64,000 nt of DNA from assembly GCF_052030545.1 (NCBI RefSeq), contig NZ_JBPDIH010000005.1:62001-126000 (forward strand), read 5' to 3'. Shown in pieces: positions 26,554 through 35,142 of the stretch. How positions within the stretch are numbered: position 1 is the first letter of the stretch; the number at the start of each line of letters is the position of its first letter. Origin of the DNA: CANMXU01 sp052030545. Lineage in GTDB: Bacteria > Pseudomonadota > Gammaproteobacteria > Enterobacterales > Alteromonadaceae. The notes below the pieces were generated by a model that did no database searches, was not told the origin of the DNA, and saw only the letters and a list, made by a program, of their open reading frames with translations. The position numbers were made by a program, and so were the translations under genes.

Positions 26554-27225
26554 TTACGCTTTCGCCAATGAGTCAGCAGTGTTACCTTGCCACGATTCAA
26601 AATGCACTGCGTCGTCAATCTCTCGTCTTGGTAGCCACCCTGCACTTTCTAATTCAGGTTTGTCTTTAAACTTAGATACATACCCCAAACACAAATAACC
26701 GATAATACTAATGTCCTGTGGAATATTGAGTGCTGCTCTTAAGACATCGTCATGAATAATGCTAACCCAACCTAAGCCTAAGTTTTCAGCACGCGCCGCA
26801 AGCCATAAATTTTGCACCGCGCATACCGCGCTGTATAAATCCATTTCAGGTTTTATTGTTCGCCCTATCACAACGGGGCCATTTCGACTTCTGTCACAGG
26901 TAACACAAATTCCTACTGGTGACTCAATAATGCCTTCGAGTTTGAATTGCTGATATTTTTGCGCTTGCTCATCGTTAAACATTTTTGCTGATTGTTGATG
27001 CGCTTGCTCAAATCCGGTTTTAATTTTTTGTTTTGTTGTTTGATTTTTTACAACAATAAAATCCCACGGCTGCATAAAGCCAACACTTGGCGCATGATGC
27101 GCAGCGGTTAAGATACGGGTGAGTACTTCTGAAGGAATTTCATCTGATAAAAATTGTCCGCGAACGTCACGTCGTGAAAAAATGGTTTTGTAAACCGCAT
27201 CGCGCTCTGAAGAGGTAATTTGCAT
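26554..27225 (-). CDS. bluB: 5,6-dimethylbenzimidazole synthase BluB
   Basis: 223 residues, nitroreductase-like flavin enzyme that cannibalises FMNH2 with O2 to make the lower ligand of vitamin B12. FSRRDVRGQFLSDEIP and AAHHAPSVGFMQPWDF match BluB closely and differ from ordinary nitroreductases. No other cobalamin gene is in the window and no cobalamin riboswitch was seen upstream. No clear ribosome-binding site precedes the ATG at 27225. It could serve B12 remodelling in a salvaging organism, or the rest of the pathway may lie elsewhere. Confidence 0.87.
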   Translation of the reverse strand: MQITSSERDAVYKTIFSRRDVRGQFLSDEIPSEVLTRILTAAHHAPSVGFMQPWDFIVVKNQTTKQKIKTGFEQAHQQSAKMFNDEQAQKYQQFKLEGIIESPVGICVTCDRSRNGPVVIGRTIKPEMDLYSAVCAVQNLWLAARAENLGLGWVSIIHDDVLRAALNIPQDISIIGYLCLGYVSKFKDKPELESAGWLPRREIDDAVHFESWQGNTADSLAKA

Positions 27226-27599
27226 AGTGTAATAGTCAAAAAAGAAGAAAGAATATGGTAACAGTTTATCAGAATAGCGCTGTTACTAGTTGTAGACTTT
27301 CCCCATCTACACATTGAAATTAAATTTCAGCTGTTTGCGCTCGACGTTAAAGCAAAAGTTTAAAGAACGGAAATTACCTTGAGTTACAATTTAACCATTA
27401 CTTGAGCGCTAAAATACAAAATCAAACGGCGTAACTCGAGTGCTTTTATTCCTTTAATTCACTTACCTTATTTTCAATTTTGCTGGCTAACACGCAAGTT
27501 GCGCCAGTTACACTCTGAAACGTTAGACAACAAATAGTCACCAGCAAAGTCGGTACTATATTCAAAGACCAAATTCGTTATCTACCGCAGTATTTTAAG
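27226..27599. other. bluB/porin divergent intergenic region, 374 bp
   Basis: Promoter region for two divergent genes. I searched for a cobalamin-type leader on the bluB side and saw no B12 box or conserved pairing. No other structure found. Confidence 0.4.
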
Positions 27600-28745
27600 A
27601 TGAACAAGCAAACAAAACGTTATCAATTAGAGCATTGCTCAACCTCAAATGCTAAAGCCGTTGTTAAACCGTTGCCTTATACACTGGCGATATTACCTTT
27701 GCTTGTGTCTATAAATGTTCAAGCAAGCGATAACTTTAGCCCACAGAATTACCTTAACGGTTTTTTGATGTTTGATCATGTTGTTGACCAACCCAACATT
27801 TTTACTGGTGAAGATACTGCCGAAGGTGAATCACAAATTCGTCGTTCTCGACTCAACCTTGAGTCACAATTAAACGGGAGCTGGCGTATTCGTCTTCATT
27901 CAGCTTATGATCGCGGTGAATATCGACTTCTCGACTCCTATATTCGTTATAACGGCTTAGATGCGTTTAATGTCACCATTGGCAAGCAAAAAGAGTTTTT
28001 TGGTTTTGAAAATATCATGAGCGCACGCGACATGACGTTAATGGAGCGTAGCTTAATTACATCAGCTATTGTGCCAGGGCGTAAACCGGGGGTTAATTTT
28101 TCAGGTGAAAAACACAAGTTTAACTGGCAGCTTGGCTATTATTTAGAAAACGATAATAGCGATACCAATGCCGTAACTGGGCGTTTAACATGGACTGGCT
28201 GGCAACAACCTGAATCTACCTTTCATTTAGGCATGGCCTTTAGCGAACGCGACTACGACGGTAAACAGTACAGTATCAGCGAAGTGCTCGATATTACAAT
28301 AGACGACTCCATTGTCGACTATGGTTCAGTTACCGCAGAAAGTGTATCGTTAACTGGTTTAGAAATGATGTGGCAAAAAAAGGGCTTTACCAGCCTTGCT
28401 GAATGGCAACAGGCTTCCATTACAGATGTCGCCAACGATTTGTACGAATACCAAGGTGGTTATGTACAACTTAGCTATTTATTGTCAGGGTTAAATCGAG
28501 ACTACGCCAAAGGGCTTTTGCGTAAACTTGCGACAGATAATGAATGGGAATTAAGTATGCGCTGGAGCCAAATGAATTTAATTATTGAAGAGCTAGAAAC
28601 CGAAACCCTCACTTTTGGCATTAACTATCATTTAAGTAGCAATACTAAAATCATGCTTAACTACATGAAAACCAAATACAATGAGAACTATGTTGAAGAA
28701 AATGACAATCAACGTTTTTCATTAAGAGCTCAGTACGTATTTTAG
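27600..28745 (+). CDS. Phosphate-selective porin O/P-like outer membrane porin
   Basis: 381 residues. An unusually long N-terminal region precedes the hydrophobic core LPYTLAILPLLVSINVQAS (about 26-43), so a later start is possible. The mature barrel shows the OprO/OprP pattern: EGESQIRRSRLNLESQLNGSW, FNVTIGKQKEFFGFENIMSARDMTLMERSL and GRKPGVNFSG, and ends RAQYVF. Expected to let anions or small solutes through the outer membrane. It stands alone on the plus strand with a following hairpin. Solute selectivity cannot be assigned; phosphate specificity is not supported by nearby genes. Confidence 0.82.
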   Translation: MNKQTKRYQLEHCSTSNAKAVVKPLPYTLAILPLLVSINVQASDNFSPQNYLNGFLMFDHVVDQPNIFTGEDTAEGESQIRRSRLNLESQLNGSWRIRLHSAYDRGEYRLLDSYIRYNGLDAFNVTIGKQKEFFGFENIMSARDMTLMERSLITSAIVPGRKPGVNFSGEKHKFNWQLGYYLENDNSDTNAVTGRLTWTGWQQPESTFHLGMAFSERDYDGKQYSISEVLDITIDDSIVDYGSVTAESVSLTGLEMMWQKKGFTSLAEWQQASITDVANDLYEYQGGYVQLSYLLSGLNRDYAKGLLRKLATDNEWELSMRWSQMNLIIEELETETLTFGINYHLSSNTKIMLNYMKTKYNENYVEENDNQRFSLRAQYVF

Positions 28746-28786
28746 TTGTTAACTAATGCCCCTGTAATATTTCTTATGCCTTCTGT

Positions 28787-28807
28787 GGTTAGCACTCTTT
28801 GCTAACC
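28787..28807 (+). terminator. Possible 3' hairpin after the porin gene
   Basis: GGTTAGC / GCTAACC with a 7-nt loop 41 bp after the porin stop, without a clear T run. Confidence 0.35.
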
Positions 28808-28814
28808 AGTCTCA

Positions 28815-28851
28815 CCACACTCACTCTACCCACACTCACTCTATCCACACT
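28815..28851. repeat. Short direct repeat, period 15 bp
   Basis: CCACACTCACTCTAC occurs twice in tandem with one difference, then a partial third copy, just downstream of the porin gene. Confidence 0.7.
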
Positions 28852-28982
28852 TTCATTTGCGCACTAACATCCTATAACCAAGATTAGTCATTCAACTTAA
28901 TAATTTGATTATTTATTTTAGATTTTACACAGGGTAAATCTAAAATAACGTTTAAGCTGCGGCTGTTAAATTTTCACAAAAA

Positions 28983-29010
28983 AAAAGCTGAATATCACTA
29001 TTCAGCTTTT
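28983..29010 (-). terminator. Terminator of the permease gene
   Basis: AAAAGCTGAATA / TATTCAGCTTTT, 12-bp perfect arms and a 4-nt loop, flanked by A and T runs, 24 bp past the permease stop. Confidence 0.85.
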
Positions 29011-29034
29011 GATGTAATTATTTTAGTAAAACGA

Positions 29035-30582
29035 TTAGAAAGTTAAGTCTAGCTTTTTCACATCAACAAATCTTGGGTAGATAAGTAAGAACAAGCCCAT
29101 AATGGTGTAACCGATCACAATGCCATTAAATGCTGGTAAATGAAGCGATGCAGAATGCACGATGCCTATCGACGTCATTAGCGCTGCGACAATCGAGAAC
29201 CAACCTGCGTATTTAAATTTCGCATCAATCACGTTAGCAACAATCGCCCCCCAAAATAGTCCGGTAATAATGGCACCTTGAGACAAGGCTTGATGGCCAA
29301 TTAAATGTGCGCCCTGCTGTGACATAGCAGCGATCATTTCGGCATCAGTTAAGTTGGGTAGGTTTTCTGTGCCCATATTTCTTAAGGCATTAAGCATCGC
29401 TGTCCACTTCACCATCACAAAACCTGATACATGTGGGATCATTGAAATAATAATAGCAATTACATGGCTTTTCTTGACACTTGCTGCGCTATGAGAAATA
29501 AGCGTGATCGCTAAAAAGACAAGAATTGGCGCTGCCGCTGATAAGGGCACTAGGTTATTTAAAAAGGCCAATAAACCAAACGTTGCTGCTAAGAAAAATA
29601 TCAAGCCCACCGCTAAAATATAACCACAACGAGCATTCATCGCACTATATACTGGGTGTCCAATATAAACTGTTGTTGGAAATGGTGAACCAAATAATGC
29701 GCCAACCATAGTGCCCGCGCCATCAGTTACCTGACAAGCACCAACCGAGTAGCTATCACCGGCTGAATCAGCTGATTCAACATTATTCATGGTTTCGATG
29801 AAGTTATACACTTGCACAGGAATTAATACCAAGAACAATTCTGAATGATTAAATAAGTGCTGAATACCGACAATTAAATCACCAAAATAAGGAATTGGTG
29901 GATTAAAGGCAACGCCTTCAAAGCTAATTGACGTTTCACCTAATATAAGCGCGATTACCGTACCAACAATCAGTGCAGCTAATCCTGCTGGCATATTAAA
30001 TGGCAAACGAAAATTACCGACTAAGCCCCAAATAATGATCATTAACGAAGCAAAACCAATAATAGGGTTTTCAATAATACTGGCAAACGAATCGCTGCCA
30101 ATAAACACCAGTGCGATACCACAAAGCGTACCTAACATACCGGCGCGTGGCGTAACACGTTTTAAAAATGGCCCCACTACAGCGCCTAATGCTGCAACAA
30201 TACCACCAATAAAACCAGCACCAATACCCACTTGCCAAGCAAGTTCTGCATCGTTGGTGGCCCAATAAATTGGCCCGATCACACCAAATAAATAAACAAA
30301 CATAACTGGCGTACTAATACCATAAGGCAATGCAGTAACATCATTGCGCCCTGTTTTTTCTGCTAAGCGTTTCGCCATAAAGGTATAAACAAGCACACCA
30401 GCTAAAATAGCAATTGCCGCACCGGGAACAATACGACCGAAAACAATTTCTGTCGGCATGTTAAAGACAAATTTACAAATGCCACTAAGTACTATTAAGT
30501 TAGTTAAGTTATCTGTAAACAGTGCCCAAAACGCACTCAGATCACCACGATTGGTTAGTTGATAGTTTGATTTTTCAGTCAT
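29035..30582 (-). CDS. NCS2-like nucleobase permease
   Basis: 515 residues with about 13-14 membrane helices, of the xanthine/uracil (SLC23-like) transporter superfamily in its AzgA-like branch. TALPYGISTPVMFVYLFG, RAGMLGTLCGIAL and GSPFPTTVYIGHPVYSAMNARCGY fit that architecture. It probably imports a purine such as guanine, hypoxanthine or xanthine by cation symport, given a Tsx-like channel immediately upstream on the same strand, guanine deaminase and a RutR-like regulator close by. The start at 30582 has ACGAGAT upstream. Exact substrate uncertain. Confidence 0.82.
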   Translation of the reverse strand: MTEKSNYQLTNRGDLSAFWALFTDNLTNLIVLSGICKFVFNMPTEIVFGRIVPGAAIAILAGVLVYTFMAKRLAEKTGRNDVTALPYGISTPVMFVYLFGVIGPIYWATNDAELAWQVGIGAGFIGGIVAALGAVVGPFLKRVTPRAGMLGTLCGIALVFIGSDSFASIIENPIIGFASLMIIIWGLVGNFRLPFNMPAGLAALIVGTVIALILGETSISFEGVAFNPPIPYFGDLIVGIQHLFNHSELFLVLIPVQVYNFIETMNNVESADSAGDSYSVGACQVTDGAGTMVGALFGSPFPTTVYIGHPVYSAMNARCGYILAVGLIFFLAATFGLLAFLNNLVPLSAAAPILVFLAITLISHSAASVKKSHVIAIIISMIPHVSGFVMVKWTAMLNALRNMGTENLPNLTDAEMIAAMSQQGAHLIGHQALSQGAIITGLFWGAIVANVIDAKFKYAGWFSIVAALMTSIGIVHSASLHLPAFNGIVIGYTIMGLFLLIYPRFVDVKKLDLTF

Positions 30583-30659
30583 AATATCTCGTTAAATGGT
30601 ATTGTTTTATGAAACAAAATTAATACCAAGTTCACCTTATTAATGTAAGTGAATATTTT

Positions 30660-30684
30660 GCCCTAAACCGCCGTTGTTTAGGGC
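30660..30684. other. Hairpin in the tsx-like/permease gap
   Basis: GCCCTAAAC / GTTTAGGGC, 9-bp perfect arms and a 7-nt loop without a T run, between the Tsx-like gene and the permease. It may tune the ratio of the two products. Confidence 0.55.
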
Positions 30685-30717
30685 TACATTGTGTGTGGAT
30701 TTGTTACTTAAAACAGA

Positions 30718-31530
30718 TTAAAAACGCCAAACTGCAAGCAGTTGCACCGCATTGTCGTCAGTACCTTTTTCACCTAGTTTGTTTTTAAAGTACTGGTATT
30801 CAATGCCAACAAACATTTTTCCGGCATTCATGCCCATCAGTTCGCCAGCATCTAAACGAATTTGTGGTTGGAATAAAATCCAAGACTCTAATTCAGTCGT
30901 GCCGAAGTTGTTGGTTTGTGTGCGACCATTGATGTATTCTAAGTGCCCTTCAATGCTCCAGTTGGTATTGCCGATGCTAAATGGGTATGCCCAAGCAAAA
31001 TCAACCATATAACTTGTTTCTTCATCTAAAACGGTAAAATTTGCCGAGTCTGCACTGCCGCCACCTTGATGAATATAGGCAGTTACGTCGATTTGTGCAA
31101 AAGCAAACCCTGGTAAATCAAGTGCAAACCTAACACCTGGTAGCACCCAAGTGCTGTCTACTTCAGGCGCAAAGTTAAAACCAGCAACAATGCCGATATC
31201 TTTTACTGGGCCAAACTTAATCTCGTTGCCAGTAATTTTTCCTAGGCTGAAGTTTGAATACCACTCTCCATAAAATTCACTGGTGTTATCAGCTGGGCCG
31301 CCCGACCAACGCGTGTGGTCTACAAAGAAAAAGTTATCACCATACTCCCAACCGCCTGCGTGTTGAAAAGTAATAATATCTGCTTGTGAGGTATCGCCTG
31401 CGCCAACAACTTCTAAATCACCGCCCAGTTGAAGTTGTACCTCAGTATTACTCCATGTTTCAGCAGTACTTGCTGCTGATAAGAGTGAAGTTGCTAAAAT
31501 TAATGCATAAGTTGTTTTTGTAACGCCCAT
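30718..31530 (-). CDS. Tsx-like nucleoside-specific outer membrane channel
   Basis: 270 residues from ATG 31530, chosen because AGGAAA lies upstream at good spacing and MGVTKTTYALILATSLLSAASTAE is a proper signal peptide; the 52-codon longer frame would run into the divergent promoter. The mature protein has the Tsx pattern of WSNTEVQL at the start, aromatic-rich DNFFFVDHTRW, and a barrel ending AVWRF. It should carry nucleosides or bases across the outer membrane for the adjacent permease. Divergent from the aminotransferase gene across a 186-bp region with a palindromic operator. Confidence 0.82.
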   Translation of the reverse strand: MGVTKTTYALILATSLLSAASTAETWSNTEVQLQLGGDLEVVGAGDTSQADIITFQHAGGWEYGDNFFFVDHTRWSGGPADNTSEFYGEWYSNFSLGKITGNEIKFGPVKDIGIVAGFNFAPEVDSTWVLPGVRFALDLPGFAFAQIDVTAYIHQGGGSADSANFTVLDEETSYMVDFAWAYPFSIGNTNWSIEGHLEYINGRTQTNNFGTTELESWILFQPQIRLDAGELMGMNAGKMFVGIEYQYFKNKLGEKGTDDNAVQLLAVWRF

Positions 31531-31651
31531 GTTATTTCCTATATTCACCATCAAAATTAACCATATTTTCTCATATTTTGTAATAATGACAGTATTCGAT
31601 TGCGAGTTGCGCAAGAACATAAATGAATTTGGCAAAGCACACAAGAAAAAC

Positions 31652-31667
31652 CTGACACAAGTGTCAG
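31652..31667. promoter_or_regulatory. Candidate RutR-type operator
   Basis: CTGACAC-aa-GTGTCAG, a perfect 7-2-7 palindrome between the divergent Tsx-like and aminotransferase genes. The 16-bp length, two-base centre and TGAC/GTCA core parallel the known RutR site TTGACCA-nn-TGGTCAA, and a RutR-like gene lies 1.3 kb away. Confidence 0.5.
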
Positions 31668-31716
31668 TAAATTGTATTTTGATCAAATTTACACCGCTAA
31701 CAAGGAATTATTAACT

Positions 31717-32838
31717 ATGTCATATTCTTCATTTACACCGCCAAGACGCACATTAATGGGCCCTGGTCCTTCCGATATTAGTCCGCAAGTGTTATCAGCG
31801 ATGTCGCGTCCGGTAATTGGTCATTTAGATCCGCTTTTTGTTGGCATGATGGATGAAGTAAAAGCGCTACTGCAATATGCATTTCAAACTAAAAATGAAT
31901 TCACTATCGCATTATCAGCGCCCGGTTCTGCCGGTATGGAAGCATGTTTTGTCAACCTTGTTGAAGCGGGCGATCAAGTTATTGTGTGTCGCAATGGCGT
32001 ATTTGGCGATCGCATGGTGCAAAATGTCGAGCGTATTGGCGCCACCGCGATTATTGTTGATTCACCTTGGGGACGCGCGGTTGAAACCAACAAAGTAGCA
32101 CAAGCATTAGTTGATCACCCAGAAGCAAAATTTGTCGCTTTTGTGCATGCGGAAACATCCACTGGCGCCGTATCAGACGCCAAAACACTTTGCGCCTTAG
32201 CAAAACAGCATAACTGTTTAACCATAGTTGATGCGGTAACGTCTTTAGGGGGTGTAGAACTTCGTGTTGACGACTGGGGCATAGATGCCATTTATTCAGG
32301 TTCGCAAAAGTGTTTGTCGTGCGTGCCGGGACTATCGCCTATTTCTTTTAGCGCAAATGCCGTAGAGGTGGTTAAAAATCGCAAAACGCCAATTCAAAGT
32401 TGGTTTTTAGATCAATCTCTAGTGATGAGTTATTGGTCTGGCGAAGGCAAGCGTAGTTATCATCACACCGCCCCTGTTAATTCATTGTATGCATTACATG
32501 AATCGTTAGTGCATTTACATAATGAAGGTTTAGAAAACGCATGGGCACGCCACAAAGCGCAACATCAAGTATTAGCCAAAGGGCTTGCTAAATTAGGTAT
32601 TGAATTTATTGTGCCGGAAGATGAACGCCTGCCACAACTTAATGCAGTTTATATTCCCGAAGGCGCAGATGATGCCAAAGTACGAGGTTATTTACTTAAC
32701 CATTATAACCTTGAAATTGGTGCTGGCTTAGGTGGTTTTGCTGGCAAAGCGTGGCGCATTGGTTTAATGGGTTATGCTGCAAGAAATGAAAATGTTGCGC
32801 TGTGTTTAAGTGCCTTAGAAGATGCGCTAGCGCAATAA
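31717..32838 (+). CDS. Alanine/(S)-ureidoglycine-glyoxylate aminotransferase (class V)
   Basis: 373 residues from ATG 31717, preceded by AAGGA; an upstream ATG in frame lies inside the divergent promoter. Class V PLP aminotransferase of the AGXT/PucG group: PGPSDISPQV near the start, glyoxylate-site SAPGSAGMEA, PLP-lysine motif SGSQKCL (about 193), YHHTAPVNSLYALHESL and the C-terminal WRIGLMGYAA. It transfers an amino group to glyoxylate from alanine, serine or, in purine breakdown, ureidoglycine. Guanine deaminase and purine transporters nearby favour ureidoglycine, yet no allantoin-pathway gene is in the window, so plain alanine-glyoxylate transamination remains possible. Confidence 0.85.
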   Translation: MSYSSFTPPRRTLMGPGPSDISPQVLSAMSRPVIGHLDPLFVGMMDEVKALLQYAFQTKNEFTIALSAPGSAGMEACFVNLVEAGDQVIVCRNGVFGDRMVQNVERIGATAIIVDSPWGRAVETNKVAQALVDHPEAKFVAFVHAETSTGAVSDAKTLCALAKQHNCLTIVDAVTSLGGVELRVDDWGIDAIYSGSQKCLSCVPGLSPISFSANAVEVVKNRKTPIQSWFLDQSLVMSYWSGEGKRSYHHTAPVNSLYALHESLVHLHNEGLENAWARHKAQHQVLAKGLAKLGIEFIVPEDERLPQLNAVYIPEGADDAKVRGYLLNHYNLEIGAGLGGFAGKAWRIGLMGYAARNENVALCLSALEDALAQ

Positions 32839-32915
32839 GCTAGAAGCTAGAAGCTAGAAGCTAGAAGCTAGAAGCTAGAAGCTAGAAGCTAGAAGCTAGA
32901 AGCTAGAAGCTAGAA
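32839..32915 (+). repeat. Perfect heptanucleotide array, 11 copies of GCTAGAA
   Basis: Eleven uninterrupted 7-bp units begin at the base after the aminotransferase stop codon and end 7 bp before the terminator hairpin. Equivalent unit AAGCTAG is the same family and orientation as the degenerate array after prpB. Perfect identity points to slippage-driven expansion. Confidence 0.97.
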
Positions 32916-32922
32916 AAAGCTT

Positions 32923-32957
32923 AAGCGTTGTTATTTATGATAACAACGCTTTTTTTA
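32923..32957. terminator. Bidirectional terminator between aminotransferase and TetR genes
   Basis: AAGCGTTGTTAT / ATAACAACGCTT with a 5-nt loop and T runs in both directions; the TetR stop codon overlaps its right edge. Confidence 0.85.
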
Positions 32958-33581
32958 TGTAATACCACAACCTTTTAAAATAATCGTCGTTAGCGTTGCT
33001 ACCACATCTTCAAAGTCTTGCTCTTGCAACTCGTCTTTATTTAAGCCTGCGCATACTTGAACACTAAAGTCGGCATAATGTTGCGTTGCACTCCAAATCA
33101 AAAACAATAAATGGTGAGCATTAATATTATCCATCTGCCCTTTTGCTACCCAAGCCTCAATAACTTCAACTTTACTTTGCAACCATATTTTAAAGTCGCT
33201 ATCTAGGTAGTCTTTTAAAATAGGGGCGCCATGAATAATTTCACTGGCAAATATTTTTGAGCCATCTGGATCTTGATACGAAAACATCACCTTGTCGCGA
33301 ATATAACGCGTTAATGCTTCTTTTGGCGAAACGGTTGCCACTAATGAATCACAATGAACATTCCAGCTGTCTAGAATATCCGCTAGCAATTGTTGGTATA
33401 AATCGGTTTTATCGTTGAAATAATAATGAACATTTGTACGTGGAATTTGTGCAACTTCGGCGATGCGTTTAATCGATGCTCCTTTAAAGCCATGTTGAAC
33501 AAACTCTTGGCGAGCAGCTGAAAATATAAGTTGTTTATTACGTTGACGAATATTGCCGTCACCGTGTTTTAATGCAGGCAC
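32955..33581 (-). CDS. RutR-like TetR family regulator
   Basis: 208 residues. N-terminal helix-turn-helix GASIKRIAEVAQIPRTNVHYYFNDKTDLY (key positions about 35-63). The C-terminal domain follows E. coli RutR closely through the region SKIFASEIIHGAP and LIWSATQHYADF, which in RutR binds uracil or thymine. Starts with GTG at 33581. It sits between the aminotransferase and guanine deaminase genes, so a pyrimidine or purine base is the likely effector and the purine genes its likely targets. A 7-2-7 palindrome in the 31.6-kb promoter region is the best operator candidate. Confidence 0.85.
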   Translation of the reverse strand: MPALKHGDGNIRQRNKQLIFSAARQEFVQHGFKGASIKRIAEVAQIPRTNVHYYFNDKTDLYQQLLADILDSWNVHCDSLVATVSPKEALTRYIRDKVMFSYQDPDGSKIFASEIIHGAPILKDYLDSDFKIWLQSKVEVIEAWVAKGQMDNINAHHLLFLIWSATQHYADFSVQVCAGLNKDELQEQDFEDVVATLTTIILKGCGIT

Positions 33582-33725
33582 TGCTTATTCCCTATTTATG
33601 GGTAAAATGTAGGTAAAAATGCGTTAAATTTTTGTATTTATTAAATGGGTATTCGCATTTCGCCATAGTGTAAAGACTCTTAGCCTGTGAAACAACAGCG
33701 TTTATTCCTATTGAAATGCTAAAGC

Positions 33726-35018
33726 TTATTCGGTGACTTTTTCACCCATAATATGCGTAGCTAACACATGACGCTCGTCGCCAAGCATGCTTAAAATAAA
33801 TAGCTTTTCAGTCAAAGTTTTACAGTGTTGCATGCGTCTTGCCATTAAAGGTGTTGCAGTATAATCAAGCACAATAAAGTCTGCCTCGGCGCCTTTGGTG
33901 AAATTACCAATAGTGCCTTCTAAATCTAACGCAATCGCCCCGCCAAGTGTCGCCAGATAAAATGATTGAAACGGGCTTAATTTGTCACCACGCAATTGCT
34001 GAGTTTTATAGCCCTCATTCAGCGTACTAAGCATTGAAAACGTTGTGCCTGCACCTATGTCTGAACCAAAGCCCACGTTAACATCAAATTGTTGTGCTTG
34101 TTGAAGGTTAAATAAACCACTGCCTAAAAATAAATTAGAGCTTGGGCAAAAAGCAATGGCAGAATTTGTTTCGCCTAAGCGTTGGCATTCACTGTCGTGC
34201 AAGTGAACACCATGGGCAAAAACACTGCGCCTGCCAAGTAACTTGCTTTTATCATAAACATCTAAATAGCCGGTATTTTCAGGAAAAAGTTCCGCAACCC
34301 AGGCAATTTCATCTTTGTTTTCACATAAATGGGTATGCAAATAAACATCAGGATATTGTGCTAATAACTCACCCGCCTTATCTAACTGTGCTTTTGAACA
34401 CGTCGGCGCAAAACGCGGCGTTATCGCATATTGCAAGCGATCAACTTGATGCCATTTTTCGATTAAGGCTTTGCTGTCAGCGTAACCTGATGCTGCGGTA
34501 TCCGACAAATAATCGGGGCAGTTTTGATCCATTAACACTTTACCGCAGATCATGCGTAATTTTTTTTGCTGAGCGATGGTGAAAAACGCATCGACTGAGG
34601 CTTTATGCACGGTGCCAAAAACAAGTGCCGTGGTAGTACCTGCCGCCAATAATTGCGTTAAGAAAAATTCAGCAACGCGTTTGCCGTGTTCAAGATCTGA
34701 AAACTCTCTTTCTGCGGGAAACGTATAGTTTTCTAACCACTGTAATAATTGCTCTCCGTAAGAGGCGATCATTTCAGTTTGTGGGTAATGTACATGGGTA
34801 TCGATAAACCCGGGCATGATTAAACCATGAGGATAATGAATAAGCTCAGTATCATTAGATAATTTTTTCAGCAAAAGATCGGCTTCGCCCACCTGCACAA
34901 CCAAGCCATTTTCAATCACTAATAAGCCATCTTCAAAATACTGATAGCTGTCAATTAATGCCACTTTGGCAGGATCGGCGATAAAGTGAAGCAACTCGCC
35001 TCGATATGCTTTTTTCAT
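33726..35018 (-). CDS. guaD: Guanine deaminase GuaD
   Basis: 430 residues, amidohydrolase superfamily. Converts guanine to xanthine and ammonia. Zinc ligands: His75 and His77 in FIDTHVHYPQ, then HTHLCE, FAHGVHL and GFGSDIGAG, the last supplying the metal Asp; the VHYPQTE and ITPRFAPTCS strings are specific to guanine deaminases. No strong ribosome-binding site is visible. With the NCS2-like permease and Tsx-like channel it forms the catabolic side of a purine-scavenging locus; xanthine dehydrogenase is not in the window. Confidence 0.94.
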   Translation of the reverse strand: MKKAYRGELLHFIADPAKVALIDSYQYFEDGLLVIENGLVVQVGEADLLLKKLSNDTELIHYPHGLIMPGFIDTHVHYPQTEMIASYGEQLLQWLENYTFPAEREFSDLEHGKRVAEFFLTQLLAAGTTTALVFGTVHKASVDAFFTIAQQKKLRMICGKVLMDQNCPDYLSDTAASGYADSKALIEKWHQVDRLQYAITPRFAPTCSKAQLDKAGELLAQYPDVYLHTHLCENKDEIAWVAELFPENTGYLDVYDKSKLLGRRSVFAHGVHLHDSECQRLGETNSAIAFCPSSNLFLGSGLFNLQQAQQFDVNVGFGSDIGAGTTFSMLSTLNEGYKTQQLRGDKLSPFQSFYLATLGGAIALDLEGTIGNFTKGAEADFIVLDYTATPLMARRMQHCKTLTEKLFILSMLGDERHVLATHIMGEKVTE

Positions 35019-35142
35019 AAATTACGGTTTTTCATACGTTACGTTATTTGCTGTTAACGATTATTTTAGCACTGAGCGCTTAACGGCAAACAGTTAATTG
35101 TTGTAACTGCTTGCTTTGCTCGCACGGCAAAACTTAAAAGCA

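Noticed and set aside
27226..27599. Cobalamin riboswitch upstream of bluB
   Set aside because: No B12 box or supporting stems on the minus strand in the leader.
30620..30656. Solo terminal repeat of the TAWTACCAA element family before the permease gene
   Set aside because: Only a TAATACCAA-like stretch with a short inverted pair; no second end found, so chance likeness cannot be excluded.
30583..30717. Purine riboswitch before the NCS2-like permease
   Set aside because: The hairpin present has no conserved purine-aptamer core or three-way junction.
31531..31686. N-terminal extension of the Tsx-like protein
   Set aside because: Would cross the divergent promoter and operator; the ATG at 31530 has the ribosome-binding site and signal peptide.
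32839..32915. Possible CRISPR array
   Set aside because: The 7-bp units are contiguous with no spacers, and no cas gene is near.
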